A DNA stretch of 64,000 bases. Origin: Saprospiraceae bacterium. GTDB taxonomy: Bacteria > Bacteroidota > Bacteroidia > Chitinophagales > Saprospiraceae. Both the position numbers and the translations under genes were made by a program. The stretch lies in the NCBI GenBank assembly GCA_026129545.1, contig JAHCHX010000001.1, positions 1,859,501 to 1,923,500 of the forward strand. The letters are read 5' to 3'. The notes under the pieces were generated by a model. That model was not told the origin of the DNA, did no database searches, and saw only the letters and a program-made list of their open reading frames with translations. Numbering within the stretch: position 1 is the stretch's first letter; every line of letters starts with the position of its first letter. Shown here one piece after another: positions 25,653-34,488 of this stretch.

Positions 25653-28220
25653 CGAATACCGCAGCGTCACCCCATAAGTTCTGGGGTCGCCAAGCACGGC
25701 AGCGTAGTGACCGGCGTTGCCCGCCGCCGGGAGCAGTTGTTCAAAATAATCCTGATCCAGCAGGTTGCGCGACCACACGAAAAGCGACAAACCTTCCGTC
25801 GCCCGGAAGCCAATCCGCCCATTGAGCAAGGCATAACCTTCGATGTTCAAATACTGCGAAGGCGATGCGCTGGAGGAAAAATCGGAGCGATAATAAGTGT
25901 CGAACGCCATGAAAAACTTTCCTTCCTGACCGATGAGTGAGGCTGTGTTGCTGGTCAATTCGCCACCCAGTGAGCCGGCCCATTCAGAGATACCTGGCAG
26001 TTTTCCGCCCGAAATATCCTTAAACGCCGTCGAGCCGCCTGTTTCTTCGAGCGGAACGGGCGCATTCGGGAAAGAAACGTATTCGCCGTTGGTGTAGGCG
26101 ACAGCGCCGTAGATGGAGAGGTGTTTGCTGAACCGCACATTGCCGTCCAACTCAACCCCGAACACGCGCACTTTGTCGGCGTTGGCGAGGTAGCCGCGAT
26201 TCACACCCACCTCGGCAGTTTGCACCTGCGTTTGATAATCCTTGATGTCCGTGTGGTGGAAAACCAAATTCAGAATCGAATTTTCCGTCGGGGAAGTTTT
26301 CATCCCGATTTCAAAATGCGTCACGTATTCCGGTTTGATTTCCGCCAAATCGGTCAAAACGTCGCCGTTCGCGGTGGGCAAACCTCCCAAATTGACACCC
26401 ACAGGTTTAAAACTCGTCGAGTAAGTGGCAAAAGCGTTGAAGCGTTTGGAGGCTTTGTATGCCAGCGTCAGTTGGCCGGAAAAATTACTTTCGTTCACAT
26501 CGGCGGTAAATTCCTGATTGGTGTAAACCAATCTTTTCAGCGCGAGCAAATCGGGGTCGGTCGTCTGCAAACCGCCATAAGTTTCGCGTTTGTAGTCCAC
26601 TTCTTTCTGGTCAGCATTGTAGCGAATGCCCGGCAGCAGGTGCAACCGACTCGTAATCGCCCAATCCAGCTGGCCGAACACCGCACCGCTGAAAGACTTG
26701 AGTTGCGAAGTCGTTCTGATGCCAAAGCCGTCGAAAAGACCGGGCGTTTTCCATAATTCGCTCGTCGAACTTTGCGAGAAACGCCATTGCGCCGCGCCCG
26801 ATTCTTCCGTGTGAACAGGGTCAGTCACAAGGTCCTGGCTCAAAAAGAAAACACCTACCACCCCGCTCAAACGCGAAGAAAAATTGCCGGCATAGCGCAC
26901 TTCCTGCGACCACTGCTCGTGCCGCGACGTGGCGGCAGACCTCGACAGCACAGGCAAGCCTGTGAAATCCCGGTCGTTCGAGGGATCCCAGTTCCAGTAA
27001 CGCCAGGCCGTCGTCGCGGTGAGTGTGCCGGGGCCAACTTTCGCGTCCACATTGAGCGAAACGCCGCCCAACTGATTGCCCGAACGCCAAGGTGTGTCGT
27101 GGTCAATTATCCGGTCGAACGGATTGCGGCTTGGCAACTGGTAGTTGAGGTCAGCAATAATTTGCTCAAACTGGCGGTAAGGCGCGCGCTGGGTAGGCGC
27201 TACTCCCGCGAATACTTGCGCGAAGCCGTCAGGCTTTTGGTCTGACACATCGCCCGCCAGCGTGATATTGAAGCGGTCGGATGGCGAAAAAAGGAGTTGT
27301 GCCCGGAAACCCAGGTTATTAAGGTCGTTTACAGGTTTTTCCGTCCGCACGTTGTAGAGCAGACCGTTGCGCTGGGTGCCGGAGAAGGAAATCCGCCCGG
27401 CGAACAATTTGCCCAACGGCCCCGTGATGGAAGTTTTGGCCTGAATAAAGCCGTAGTTGCCGTAACTGACCTCGAAACTCGCGCCGGGTTTGAAACTCGG
27501 TGCGCGGGTCGTAATATTGAACGCGCCCGCCGTCGTGTTTTTCCCGAAAAGCGTCCCTTGCGGCCCGCGCAGCACTTCAATTTGCTCGATATCAATAAAA
27601 TCGAGCGTCGTCGCAGCGGGGCGGGCGTAGTAAACGCCGTCCACATAAAAGCCCACGCCGGGGTCAATGCCGTCGTTGGTCAGCCCGAAAGTCGAACCCA
27701 AACCGCGAATATTGAGCGTCGTATTGCGGGGGTTGGAGGAGTAAAGTTGCACCGTCGGCACGATTTCTTTCAGGCGGTTCACGTTGAAAGCGCCTGCGTC
27801 TTCCACCAGTTGGCCACCCACCACCGAAATTGGAATCGGCACTTCTTGCGCCGTTTCTTTTCGCCGCCGCGAGGTGATGACGATTTCGGACAAACGATTG
27901 TCGTCAATCAAAACGATTTCCAGCGGCGAACCGGACAAATTAGAAACCGGGATTTCCTGCGCGAGAAAACCGACCGAATTGACCAGCAGCGTAAAGGGCG
28001 GCGCCACGCGAGACTCGATGCTAAACTGGCCGTTCGTGTCTGTGACCGCATAACCATTTGTGCCTTTGATGGTAACGGTCACTCCGGGCAGCGGCTGGCG
28101 GGAGCCGATTTCGAATACAGTTCCGCGCACGTGGCTCGGCTCACTTTGGGCGGCAAGGAAAAGGGGCAAAAGAAAGGCTGTAAAAGCCGGAATCAGTGTT
28201 TGGAAAATTGTTTTGTTCAT
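25647..28220 (-). CDS. TonB-dependent receptor with carboxypeptidase-regulatory domain
   Basis: Outer-membrane active transporter of 857 aa, starting at ATG 28220 with the signal peptide LIPAFTAFLLPLFLAAQ. Residues about 25-105 form a CarboxypepD_reg-like domain (VRGTVFEIGSRQPLPGVTVTIKG). The plug follows (IVITSRRRKETAQEVPIPISVVGG ... VEVLRGPQGTLFGKNTTAGAFNI-type block), then a 22-strand-type barrel ending in LRYSF. The plug resembles siderophore/vitamin-type receptors rather than SusC. It lies inside the sulfur-assimilation run, between cysJ and DUF2490. This suggests an organosulfur or sulfate-ester ligand, but the sequence does not show this directly. Confidence 0.92.
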   Translation of the reverse strand: MNKTIFQTLIPAFTAFLLPLFLAAQSEPSHVRGTVFEIGSRQPLPGVTVTIKGTNGYAVTDTNGQFSIESRVAPPFTLLVNSVGFLAQEIPVSNLSGSPLEIVLIDDNRLSEIVITSRRRKETAQEVPIPISVVGGQLVEDAGAFNVNRLKEIVPTVQLYSSNPRNTTLNIRGLGSTFGLTNDGIDPGVGFYVDGVYYARPAATTLDFIDIEQIEVLRGPQGTLFGKNTTAGAFNITTRAPSFKPGASFEVSYGNYGFIQAKTSITGPLGKLFAGRISFSGTQRNGLLYNVRTEKPVNDLNNLGFRAQLLFSPSDRFNITLAGDVSDQKPDGFAQVFAGVAPTQRAPYRQFEQIIADLNYQLPSRNPFDRIIDHDTPWRSGNQLGGVSLNVDAKVGPGTLTATTAWRYWNWDPSNDRDFTGLPVLSRSAATSRHEQWSQEVRYAGNFSSRLSGVVGVFFLSQDLVTDPVHTEESGAAQWRFSQSSTSELWKTPGLFDGFGIRTTSQLKSFSGAVFGQLDWAITSRLHLLPGIRYNADQKEVDYKRETYGGLQTTDPDLLALKRLVYTNQEFTADVNESNFSGQLTLAYKASKRFNAFATYSTSFKPVGVNLGGLPTANGDVLTDLAEIKPEYVTHFEIGMKTSPTENSILNLVFHHTDIKDYQTQVQTAEVGVNRGYLANADKVRVFGVELDGNVRFSKHLSIYGAVAYTNGEYVSFPNAPVPLEETGGSTAFKDISGGKLPGISEWAGSLGGELTSNTASLIGQEGKFFMAFDTYYRSDFSSSASPSQYLNIEGYALLNGRIGFRATEGLSLFVWSRNLLDQDYFEQLLPAAGNAGHYAAVLGDPRTYGVTLRYSF

Positions 28221-28355
28221 CACAAAGGAGGGTGTTGAGTTTTGAAAATGTGTGTCAATCAAGTAATTAGGCTCAAAAAACAGATTGCCAAGTCCCGGGT
28301 GGGACAACACATTTTCGCGGCGTAGTAATTGTTGTTCATGTTTGTCAGATTTTAA

Positions 28356-28450
28356 AGTTGATGGAAGTTGAGAAGGGTTGATAAAAGTTGATGAATCGCG
28401 GCGTACTTTATGTTATCAACCCCATAAACCCTCATCAACTTTTACCAACC
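28356..28450. repeat. GTTGATGAGG-type inverted repeat between cysJ and the receptor
   Basis: The left part holds AAGTTGATGG, AGGGTTGATAAAAGTTGATG; the right part holds TTATCAACCCC, AAACCCTCATCAACTTTTACCAACC. The arms pair imperfectly around a GC-rich centre. It fills the gap between the cysJ stop and the receptor gene. Confidence 0.75.
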
Positions 28451-28452
28451 AT

Positions 28453-30309
28453 TTAGTAAACATCCTCCAGGTACCGCCGCTGCTTTTTCAAACCCTTCAA
28501 ATACTCCGCAGCAAAGTCCGCGTCGCGACCACTTTCTTTCTCAATGATTTGTAAAACAGCATTTTGCACATCGTGCGCCATCCTATCCTTGTCGCCGCAG
28601 ACGTAAAAAAACGCGCCGTTTTCAAGGCGTTCAAAAATTAGCCGGGAGCGTTCGAGCAGGCGATGCTGGACGTAAATCTTCTGCTCTTGGTCGCGGCTGA
28701 AAGCCACGTCGAGGCGGTCGAGTGTGCCGCGTTTGAGGTGATTGAGCCACTCGGTTTGGTAGAGAAAATCCGTCTCGAAATGCGGGTTTCCGAAGAACAA
28801 CCAGTTTTTACCGGAGCTGCCGCGTTCTGAGCGCTCTTCCACAAAAGCCCGGAATGGCGCCACGCCCGTGCCCGGCCCGACCATGATGATGTCCGCCGAA
28901 TCGTCGGCGGGCAGTTTGAAATATTCGTTGTGTTCGACAAAAACCGGCGCTGGTTCGTCCGCTAAAACCCTGTCAGTCAGGAAAGTAGAGGCCACACCCT
29001 GATGCGGGCGACCGTCGAAATCGTAGCGCACCGCCGCCACTGTCAGGTGCGCCTCGTCGGGATGCGCAGCTAGGCTGGAAGCGATGGAATAAAGGCGCGG
29101 CGGCATTTTTCGGAGAAAACCGAGCAGGATTTCTTCCGTCAGGTTTGCCGGAAATTCACGCAGCAAATCGGCCACATTGCGCCCCCAAAAGAATCGTTTG
29201 AGCGCGGCAGGGTCGTTGGGCAAGGTTTTGAGCGAAATATTTTTCGTTGCGTCAGCAAATTTGTCGAGCAGGTCGCGGGTCAAAACGGAGAGTTCGACCT
29301 CGCGAAGAATTTCCCGGAGCGGCGCTTCTTTTTCGTTGAAAATCAAAATTTTGTCGCCGTTTAACTTCGCAGCAGCAAGCACTTCCTCTACGAGTGAGTC
29401 GGAATTTTTGGGAAAAATGCCGAGCGAGTCGCCGGGTTCGTAAGTCAGGCCGGAGCCTTCGAGCGAAAGTTCCAGATGCCAGGTTTCTTTTTGCGAACCG
29501 CGTCCGTTGAGTTGGATTTTCTCCAGAATCGGCGCAGCGAAGGGGCGTTTGCGGTCGTGTTTTGGAGTAGTCAGGCGGTGACTCAAAGTCACCGCCTGAC
29601 TTACGCCGTTCGCAGTGACCGGGTGACTTGAAGTCACCCGGTCACTCTGGCTTTGTGTCTCCAACTTTTTCAAAACCGCCTCTGTCCACACCTCCACCGT
29701 TTCTTCAAAATCCACGTCACAGTCGGCGCGTTCGGCAAGGCGAGTGGCGCCAAGTGCCTGAAAACGAGCGTCAAACTCTTTTCCCGTCTGGCAAAACTGG
29801 AGGTAACTTTTGTCCCCCAAGCCGCACACGGCGAATCGCAACCCGTCCAATTTCGGCGCACGCGGACCGAGCAGCCAGCGGTGAAATTCCTCAGCAGATA
29901 CGGGCGGGTCGCCTTCACCCTGCGTGCTCACCACGAGCAGAACAATTTTTTCGTCTTTCAAATTTTTGGTCGGGTAGTCGTTCAAATCGGCGACGGCGAC
30001 TTCCCAGCCCTGCTCACGAACACGAGCGGCGACTTTGTTTGCCACTTTTTTGCTGTTGCCAGTTTGCGACCCGAAGAGGACGGTGACTTTTTCGGTCGTG
30101 TTCCCCGACTGTTGGATTGGCGCCAAATCGCTGACAGCAGCAGGATTGCCAGCCAAAGCCCTGACTTCGGCGGGTTGATGGCGAGCAATGGCGAGGCCAT
30201 AGAGAAAGCCGCTCAGCCAGAGTTGTTGTTCGGGCGAGTGGTCGGCGCTGAGTTTGCGGAGCAGGTCGTCCTGAAAGCCGACAGGCGGTTGCGGGAGTGT
30301 CGCGGTCAT
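28453..30309 (-). CDS. cysJ: Sulfite reductase flavoprotein (CysJ-type)
   Basis: Diflavin reductase of 618 aa that passes electrons from NADPH to CysI. Domain order: a short helical N-terminus; a flavodoxin-type FMN domain (about 75-215; LFGSQTGNSKKVA, STQGEGDPP, CGLGDKSYLQFC); a linker; an FAD-binding domain (about 260-470; YEPGDSLGIFP, PRLYSIASS, VASTFLTDR); and an NADP domain (about 480-618; MVGPGTGVAPFRAFVEER, FFYVCGDKDRMAHDV). It ends in RYLEDVY, like CysJ. Two tandem palindromes encode linker residues 222-247. The upstream neighbour in the operon is cobA. Confidence 0.94.
   Translation of the reverse strand: MTATLPQPPVGFQDDLLRKLSADHSPEQQLWLSGFLYGLAIARHQPAEVRALAGNPAAVSDLAPIQQSGNTTEKVTVLFGSQTGNSKKVANKVAARVREQGWEVAVADLNDYPTKNLKDEKIVLLVVSTQGEGDPPVSAEEFHRWLLGPRAPKLDGLRFAVCGLGDKSYLQFCQTGKEFDARFQALGATRLAERADCDVDFEETVEVWTEAVLKKLETQSQSDRVTSSHPVTANGVSQAVTLSHRLTTPKHDRKRPFAAPILEKIQLNGRGSQKETWHLELSLEGSGLTYEPGDSLGIFPKNSDSLVEEVLAAAKLNGDKILIFNEKEAPLREILREVELSVLTRDLLDKFADATKNISLKTLPNDPAALKRFFWGRNVADLLREFPANLTEEILLGFLRKMPPRLYSIASSLAAHPDEAHLTVAAVRYDFDGRPHQGVASTFLTDRVLADEPAPVFVEHNEYFKLPADDSADIIMVGPGTGVAPFRAFVEERSERGSSGKNWLFFGNPHFETDFLYQTEWLNHLKRGTLDRLDVAFSRDQEQKIYVQHRLLERSRLIFERLENGAFFYVCGDKDRMAHDVQNAVLQIIEKESGRDADFAAEYLKGLKKQRRYLEDVY
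29569..29646. repeat. Two tandem 33-bp palindromes in the CysJ linker
   Basis: Element 1 (29569-29601) has arms AGTCAGGCGGTGACT / AGTCACCGCCTGACT with spacer CAA. Element 2 (29614-29646) has arms AGTGACCGGGTGACT / AGTCACCCGGTCACT with spacer TGA. Both are perfect 15-3-15 palindromes, separated by 12 bp, and read in frame. The two are related to each other (GGTGACT core). Confidence 0.95.
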
Positions 30310-30370
30310 GGATTTTGAATTGAAGATGAGAGAGTTAGAAGAGGGGTTGAAAAAGGTTGAGGTTGAATGC

Positions 30371-30406
30371 CACGTTTACGAAACTTTTTGAAGTTTCGTA
30401 AACGTG
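30371..30406. repeat. Palindrome at the cobA 3' end
   Basis: Perfect 16-bp arms (CACGTTTACGAAACTT / AAGTTTCGTAAACGTG) with a TTTG spacer. It encodes the last residues of CobA (FTKLQKVS region) and contains its stop codon. It could also act as an intercistronic hairpin. Confidence 0.88.
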
Positions 30407-31218
30407 GTCTCGTCCAGCGTGTAGTTGTTTTGAAACCTGTGTCGCACCACCTCCCCAATCACAATCACGGCCGGGCTTCTAATGCCCGATTCCTGCACTT
30501 TTTCGACGATGTCGGCGACCGTTCCGAAGACTTCTCGCTGGGTTGGCAAAGTGGCGTTTTGAATCACGGCTACGGGCATATCGGTTTTCCCAGCAGTCAT
30601 AAAGGCCAGCGTGATGTCGGCGATTTTTGCGATGCCCATGAGGACAACGATGGTCGCATCGGAGTCGGCAGCGGTAAAAATTTCGGGATTCAAATCGCCC
30701 GTATCGGTGGTGGCGGTCAACGCCCAAAAACCCCGGCTCGCGCCGCGCGTCGTGACAGCGATGCCCGCCGCGCCCGCTCCGGCTATGGCGCTCGATACAC
30801 CGGGGATATATTCCACCGGAATGCCCTGGCTTTGAGCGTATTGCATTTCTTCCAACCCACGCCCGAACACGAATGGGTCGCCGCCTTTGAGCCGCACGAC
30901 ATGGCCACAGCAATGGGCATAAGCCACGATGCGCTCGTTGATTTCTTCCTGCGTGAAGGCTTTTTCGCCACGCCGCTTGCCGACATACACTTTCGCCGCG
31001 CTGGGCGAGGCGTAGCTCAACAATTCTTCATTGACCAAAGCATCATACAGCACAGCGTCGGCGCTTTGCAAAGCCTTGACGGCTTTCAAGGTGATGTGTT
31101 CGGGGTCGCCGATGCCTGCGCCGACGACGCTGAGGCGGGGCTGGATATTTTTCTGAACAGGCTGGCTGATGATGGTGCCGCGTTCGTTGATGAGTTGAAA
31201 ACCAATGAGATGGGACAT
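30376..31218 (-). CDS. cobA: Uroporphyrinogen-III C-methyltransferase
   Basis: SAM-dependent methyltransferase of 280 aa that converts uroporphyrinogen III to precorrin-2, the first step to siroheme. Motifs: LSVVGAGIGDPEHITLKAVKAL (Gly-rich loop), ADAVLYDALVNEELL, YVGKRRGEKAFTQEEIN, VVRLKGGDPFVFGRGLEE and PGVSSAIAGAGAAGIAVTTRG. The substrate is handed to the CysG-type domain of the fusion encoded at 20010-21569. An N-terminal ~25-residue extension precedes the domain, and the extreme C-terminus comes from a palindrome. It lies between cysN and cysJ on one strand, consistent with a single siroheme/sulfite reductase operon. Confidence 0.94.
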   Translation of the reverse strand: MSHLIGFQLINERGTIISQPVQKNIQPRLSVVGAGIGDPEHITLKAVKALQSADAVLYDALVNEELLSYASPSAAKVYVGKRRGEKAFTQEEINERIVAYAHCCGHVVRLKGGDPFVFGRGLEEMQYAQSQGIPVEYIPGVSSAIAGAGAAGIAVTTRGASRGFWALTATTDTGDLNPEIFTAADSDATIVVLMGIAKIADITLAFMTAGKTDMPVAVIQNATLPTQREVFGTVADIVEKVQESGIRSPAVIVIGEVVRHRFQNNYTLDETTFTKLQKVS

Positions 31219-31280
31219 GATGTTTTTATTTTTTTGACAGGATTATCATGATTTACAAGATTGTTTTTTGTCGCGATTTT

Positions 31281-31352
31281 TTGTCATCCTGTAAGGATCT
31301 GTCCGCTCGTAGTTTGCTCTCGCGACGTGGACAGATTCCTACGGAATGACAA
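31281..31352. repeat. Inverted repeat at the cysN 3' end
   Basis: The arms TTGTCATCCTGTAAGGATCT... and ...AGATTCCTACGGAATGACAA pair over 26 bp with about five mismatches around a 20-bp loop. It encodes the last ~22 residues of CysN and includes its stop. A lone GACAGGATTATCATGATTTAC arm lies just beyond, at 31234-31260. Confidence 0.8.
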
Positions 31353-32603
31353 AGAATCTGGCGCGTGGAGCATCCCTGCCGCGACGGTGTCGAAGGTGTT
31401 TGCATTAATCAAAATCAGGCCGCCGGTGGCGCGGTTTTTCTTGTAAGCGTCGAACACGAGCGGCTGAGCAGTACGGAGCCGGACTTGGGCGATGTCGTTG
31501 AGTTTCAGTTGTTCGGCAGGTTGCTGCTCAAACGTGTGTACGTCGGTGCGGTGGCGAATTTCCCTGACGATGGCCTTGACGGTAGCGGCATTGTGACGCA
31601 GCAAGTAGCGGTCGCCGACTTGTAGCGGGCGCTCGCTCATCCAGCAGATGCCGAGTTCAATGTCTTGGCTTACAGCGGGTTGCGCGTCTTCGAGGCGCAC
31701 AATCGAGTCGCCGCGCGAGATGTCAATATCATCTTCCAAATGCAGGACGACAGGCTGCGGCGCAAAGGCTTCTTCGACTTCTTGCTGGTGGACTTCGATG
31801 GCCTTGATAGTGGTCTCGATGCCTGCCGGCAACACTCGCACCCGGTCTCCTTTTTTGAAAAAACCGCTGCGAATCGCCCCCGCATAGGCCCGGTAATCGT
31901 GCAATTCTTCCATGCGCGGACGGATGACGTATTGTACCTGAAAACGCGCTTCGTCTTCCGGCAAATCGTGGCTCAGTTCGACGGTTTCCAAATGTTCGAG
32001 CAATGTCGGCCCCTCGTACCAAGTCGTGTTTTGCGAACGGCTCACGACGTTGTCGCCGACGTAGGCACTGATTGGGATGAACAAAACTTCTTGCAAATCA
32101 AGTTTTTGTGCCAGTTTTTGATAGTCGGCGGCGATGCGGTAAAATGCCTCTTCTTCATAGCCAACCAAGTCCATTTTGTTCACGGCCACCACGATGTGGG
32201 GGATGCCCATGAGCGACGCGACGAGGCTGTGGCGGTGGGTTTGCTCCACCACGCCGTGTCGTGCGTCAATCAGGATGATGGCGAGGTCAGCGTTGCTCGC
32301 CCCGGTCACCATGTTGCGGGTGTATTGAACGTGACCCGGCGCGTCGGCGATGATGAATTTTCGGCGCGGGGTGTTGAAATACTTGTAAGCCACATCAATC
32401 GTAATGCCCTGCTCGCGCTCGGCGCGGAGGCCGTCGGTGAGCAACGAGAGGTCGAGTTCGCCGTCGGGCTTGTTGCGGCTTTGGCGTTCGAGCGTGTGCA
32501 GGATGTCGTGCGAAACGGCCTTCGAGTCGTAGAGTAAGCGACCGATTAAGGTGCTTTTGCCGTCGTCCACGGAGCCTGCGGTTATGAATCGTAGAATGTT
32601 CAT
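31284..32603 (-). CDS. cysN: Sulfate adenylyltransferase subunit 1 (GTPase)
   Basis: GTPase subunit of ATP sulfurylase; GTP hydrolysis drives APS formation by CysD. It has 439 aa from ATG 32603 (a TTG two codons upstream is also possible). Motifs: P-loop AGSVDDGKSTLIGRLLYDSK, switch region EREQGITIDVAYKYF, DAPGHVQYTRNMVTGAS, NKMDLVGY, then beta-barrel domains II and III with GICWMSERPL. No APS-kinase (CysC) domain is fused at the C-terminus, consistent with an APS-using CysH downstream. The last ~22 residues are encoded by an inverted repeat and look non-native. Confidence 0.95.
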   Translation of the reverse strand: MNILRFITAGSVDDGKSTLIGRLLYDSKAVSHDILHTLERQSRNKPDGELDLSLLTDGLRAEREQGITIDVAYKYFNTPRRKFIIADAPGHVQYTRNMVTGASNADLAIILIDARHGVVEQTHRHSLVASLMGIPHIVVAVNKMDLVGYEEEAFYRIAADYQKLAQKLDLQEVLFIPISAYVGDNVVSRSQNTTWYEGPTLLEHLETVELSHDLPEDEARFQVQYVIRPRMEELHDYRAYAGAIRSGFFKKGDRVRVLPAGIETTIKAIEVHQQEVEEAFAPQPVVLHLEDDIDISRGDSIVRLEDAQPAVSQDIELGICWMSERPLQVGDRYLLRHNAATVKAIVREIRHRTDVHTFEQQPAEQLKLNDIAQVRLRTAQPLVFDAYKKNRATGGLILINANTFDTVAAGMLHAPDSLSFRRNLSTSREQTTSGQILTG

Positions 32604-32619
32604 TGTCAAATTGTTGTAC

Positions 32620-32677
32620 GCCGGAATGCTGTTCCGGCTTTGATTTATTCATTGGATTCGCCGGAACAGCGTTCCGG
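32620..32677. repeat. Two GGAAC-type palindromes between cysN and cysD
   Basis: GCCGGAATGCTGTTCCGGC (32620-32638) and CCGGAACAGCGTTCCGG (32661-32677) are each palindromic and are also inverted copies of one another. Related units lie at 33657 and 57362. Confidence 0.85.
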
Positions 32678-32684
32678 TGTGCAG

Positions 32685-33593
32685 TTAGAAATACCCGTTC
32701 TTTTTCCGGTCTTCCATGGCGGCCTCAGAGAGTCTGTCGTCCAACCTTGTCGCGCCGCGTTCGGAAATTTTTGTTGTCAAAATGTCTTGAATAATGTCAT
32801 CTACCGTTGTGGCTAGGCTCTCAACAGCGGCGGTACAAGTGGCATCGCCGACGGTGCGGAAGCGTACGTCGCGGACGGTGATTTCATCTTCCGGGTCGAG
32901 GCGGATGTGTTCGGTAACGGCGAGCAATTGGCCGCCAGGAGTGACTACGAGGTCGCGGGAATGGGAAAAATAAATCTCTGGCAGTTCGATACCCTCGCGG
33001 CGGATGTAGTTCCACACGTCGAGTTCCGTCCAGTTGGAAATCGGAAACACGCGCACGTTCTCGCCTTTGCGAATGGCGCCGTTGTAAATGTCCCAGAGTT
33101 CGGGGCGCTGACGTTTTGGGTCCCAAGCGCCGAACTCGTCGCGTATGCTGAAAATGCGTTCTTTGGCGCGGGCTTTTTCCTCATCGCGTCGTGCGCCACC
33201 GATGCAGGCATCAAATTCAAACTCCTCAATCGTTTCCAATAAAGTATTGGCTTGCAGCGCGTTGCGGCTGGGATATTTGCCTGTTCCGTCGGTCAAGCCT
33301 TGCCGCCGAATCGTATCCTCTACTTTTCGGACGATGAGTTTTTCTCCCAACTGTGCTGCCAAACGGTCGCGGTATTCGATGACTTCCCGGAAATTGTGAC
33401 CTGTGTCAATATGCACCAATGGGAACGGAAACTTGCCAGGGCGAAAGGCTTTTTCGGCCAGACGCACGAGCGTGATGGAGTCCTTTCCTCCTGAAAAAAG
33501 TAAGGCGGGCCGCTCGAATTGACCAGCGACTTCGCGCAAGATGTGGATGGCTTGGGCTTCTAAATTATCAAGATAATCAAAGCGTTTTGACAT
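32685..33593 (-). CDS. cysD: Sulfate adenylyltransferase subunit 2
   Basis: Catalytic subunit of ATP sulfurylase, which makes APS from sulfate and ATP together with CysN. The 302 aa from ATG 33593 match the family start (YLDNLEAQAIHILREV). Motifs: PP-loop ALLFSGGKDSITLVRLAEKAF, FPLVHIDTGHNFREVIEYRD, IGGARRDEEKARAKERIFSIRDEFGAWDPKRQRPELW, and the C-terminal LSEAAMEDRKKNGYF. The open frame continues upstream to 33722, where an extra Met (33656) overlaps the cysH end, but the shorter start fits the family better. Spacing to cysN is about 80 bp and is filled by palindromes. Confidence 0.95.
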   Translation of the reverse strand: MSKRFDYLDNLEAQAIHILREVAGQFERPALLFSGGKDSITLVRLAEKAFRPGKFPFPLVHIDTGHNFREVIEYRDRLAAQLGEKLIVRKVEDTIRRQGLTDGTGKYPSRNALQANTLLETIEEFEFDACIGGARRDEEKARAKERIFSIRDEFGAWDPKRQRPELWDIYNGAIRKGENVRVFPISNWTELDVWNYIRREGIELPEIYFSHSRDLVVTPGGQLLAVTEHIRLDPEDEITVRDVRFRTVGDATCTAAVESLATTVDDIIQDILTTKISERGATRLDDRLSEAAMEDRKKNGYF

Positions 33594-33652
33594 ATTTTTC
33601 AGCAAGCCGAAATGATATTCCGGCAAGTATTTAGTTTGAGTTTCAGAATCAA

Positions 33653-34384
33653 TCATGCCGGAATACCTTTCCGGCCTACATCGTGGAGGCCGCATTCTTT
33701 TTTGGAAGCATCCTCCCACCACCAGCGACCGGCACGAAAATCCTCCCCCTCGCGGATGGCGCGAGTGCAGGGAGCGCAGCCGATGCTGACAAAACCCTTG
33801 TCGTGCAGGGGGTTGTAGGGAATGTTGTGCTCGCGCACGAAGTCGCGCACTTGTTGGAAAGTCCAGTCGAAGAGTGGGTGGAATTTGAAAAGTTGGTGTG
33901 GTTCATCCCATTCGAGGGAAGTCATGTTGTGGCGGTTGGGCGATTGTTCGGCGCGGATGCCAGTGACCCAGAGGTGTTGCCCTTTCAAAGCCCGGCTGAG
34001 CGGCTCCACTTTGCGGATGTGGCAACATTCCTTGCGGTTTTCGACGGAGTGGTAGAAACTGTTGGGGCCTTTTTCGGCCAATAGCGTTTCGACGGCGGCG
34101 GCTTGAGGGTAAAAAACCTCGATGGGTTGTTGGTAGCGTTCGAGGGTACGCGCCCATGTGGAGTAAGTTTCCTGAAAATTGCGTCCCGTGTCGAGGGTGA
34201 AAACGCGAATCGGGAGTTTGTTCGTAAAAATCAGGTGCGCGACGACTTGGTCTTCGATACCAAAACTGGTGCTGAACACGGCCCGGCCGGCGAACTGTTC
34301 GGCCAGAAAAGCCAGCGATTCGAGCGGACTTCGCTTTCGCAAATTGGATTCGATGTCTGGGAGTTTGTGTGTTGAATTTAGCAT
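33653..34384 (-). CDS. cysH: Adenylyl-sulfate reductase (APS-type CysH)
   Basis: Thioredoxin-dependent reductase releasing sulfite from APS. The 243-aa protein has the SFGIEDQVVAHL loop, FTLDTGRNFQETY, and both cysteine pairs that bind a [4Fe-4S] cluster in APS reductases: KECCHIRKVEPL and GCAPCTRAI. The catalytic Cys near the end is KKECGLH. The cluster pairs, together with the absence of a CysC kinase, indicate APS rather than PAPS as substrate. The final GRKGIPA is encoded by a palindrome. It is the first enzyme gene after a Cys-run leader ORF and terminator (34489-34652), so expression is probably attenuated by cysteine supply. Confidence 0.94.
   Translation of the reverse strand: MLNSTHKLPDIESNLRKRSPLESLAFLAEQFAGRAVFSTSFGIEDQVVAHLIFTNKLPIRVFTLDTGRNFQETYSTWARTLERYQQPIEVFYPQAAAVETLLAEKGPNSFYHSVENRKECCHIRKVEPLSRALKGQHLWVTGIRAEQSPNRHNMTSLEWDEPHQLFKFHPLFDWTFQQVRDFVREHNIPYNPLHDKGFVSIGCAPCTRAIREGEDFRAGRWWWEDASKKECGLHDVGRKGIPA
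33657..33675. repeat. GCCGGAA-type palindrome at the cysH 3' end
   Basis: GCCGGAATACCTTTCCGGC is self-complementary apart from the centre. It codes for the last residues of CysH, just before the stop at 33653-33655, and lies within the longest cysD open frame. Confidence 0.8.
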
Positions 34385-34399
34385 GGGACGGGTGTTTTT

Positions 34400-34487
34400 T
34401 TTTGACAGGATTCACATGATTGACAGGATATTATCTTTTTGAAATGCAAGTTTTTAAAACCTGTTTGTCATGTAAATCCTGTCAAAA
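34400..34487. repeat. GACAGGATT-type inverted repeat in the cysH leader
   Basis: The left arm TTTTGACAGGATTCACATGA and the right arm TCATGTAAATCCTGTCAAAA pair closely, about 24 of 28 over the full arms. It lies between the attenuator terminator and the cysH ATG, so it would be part of the read-through mRNA. Confidence 0.82.
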
Positions 34488-34488
34488 C

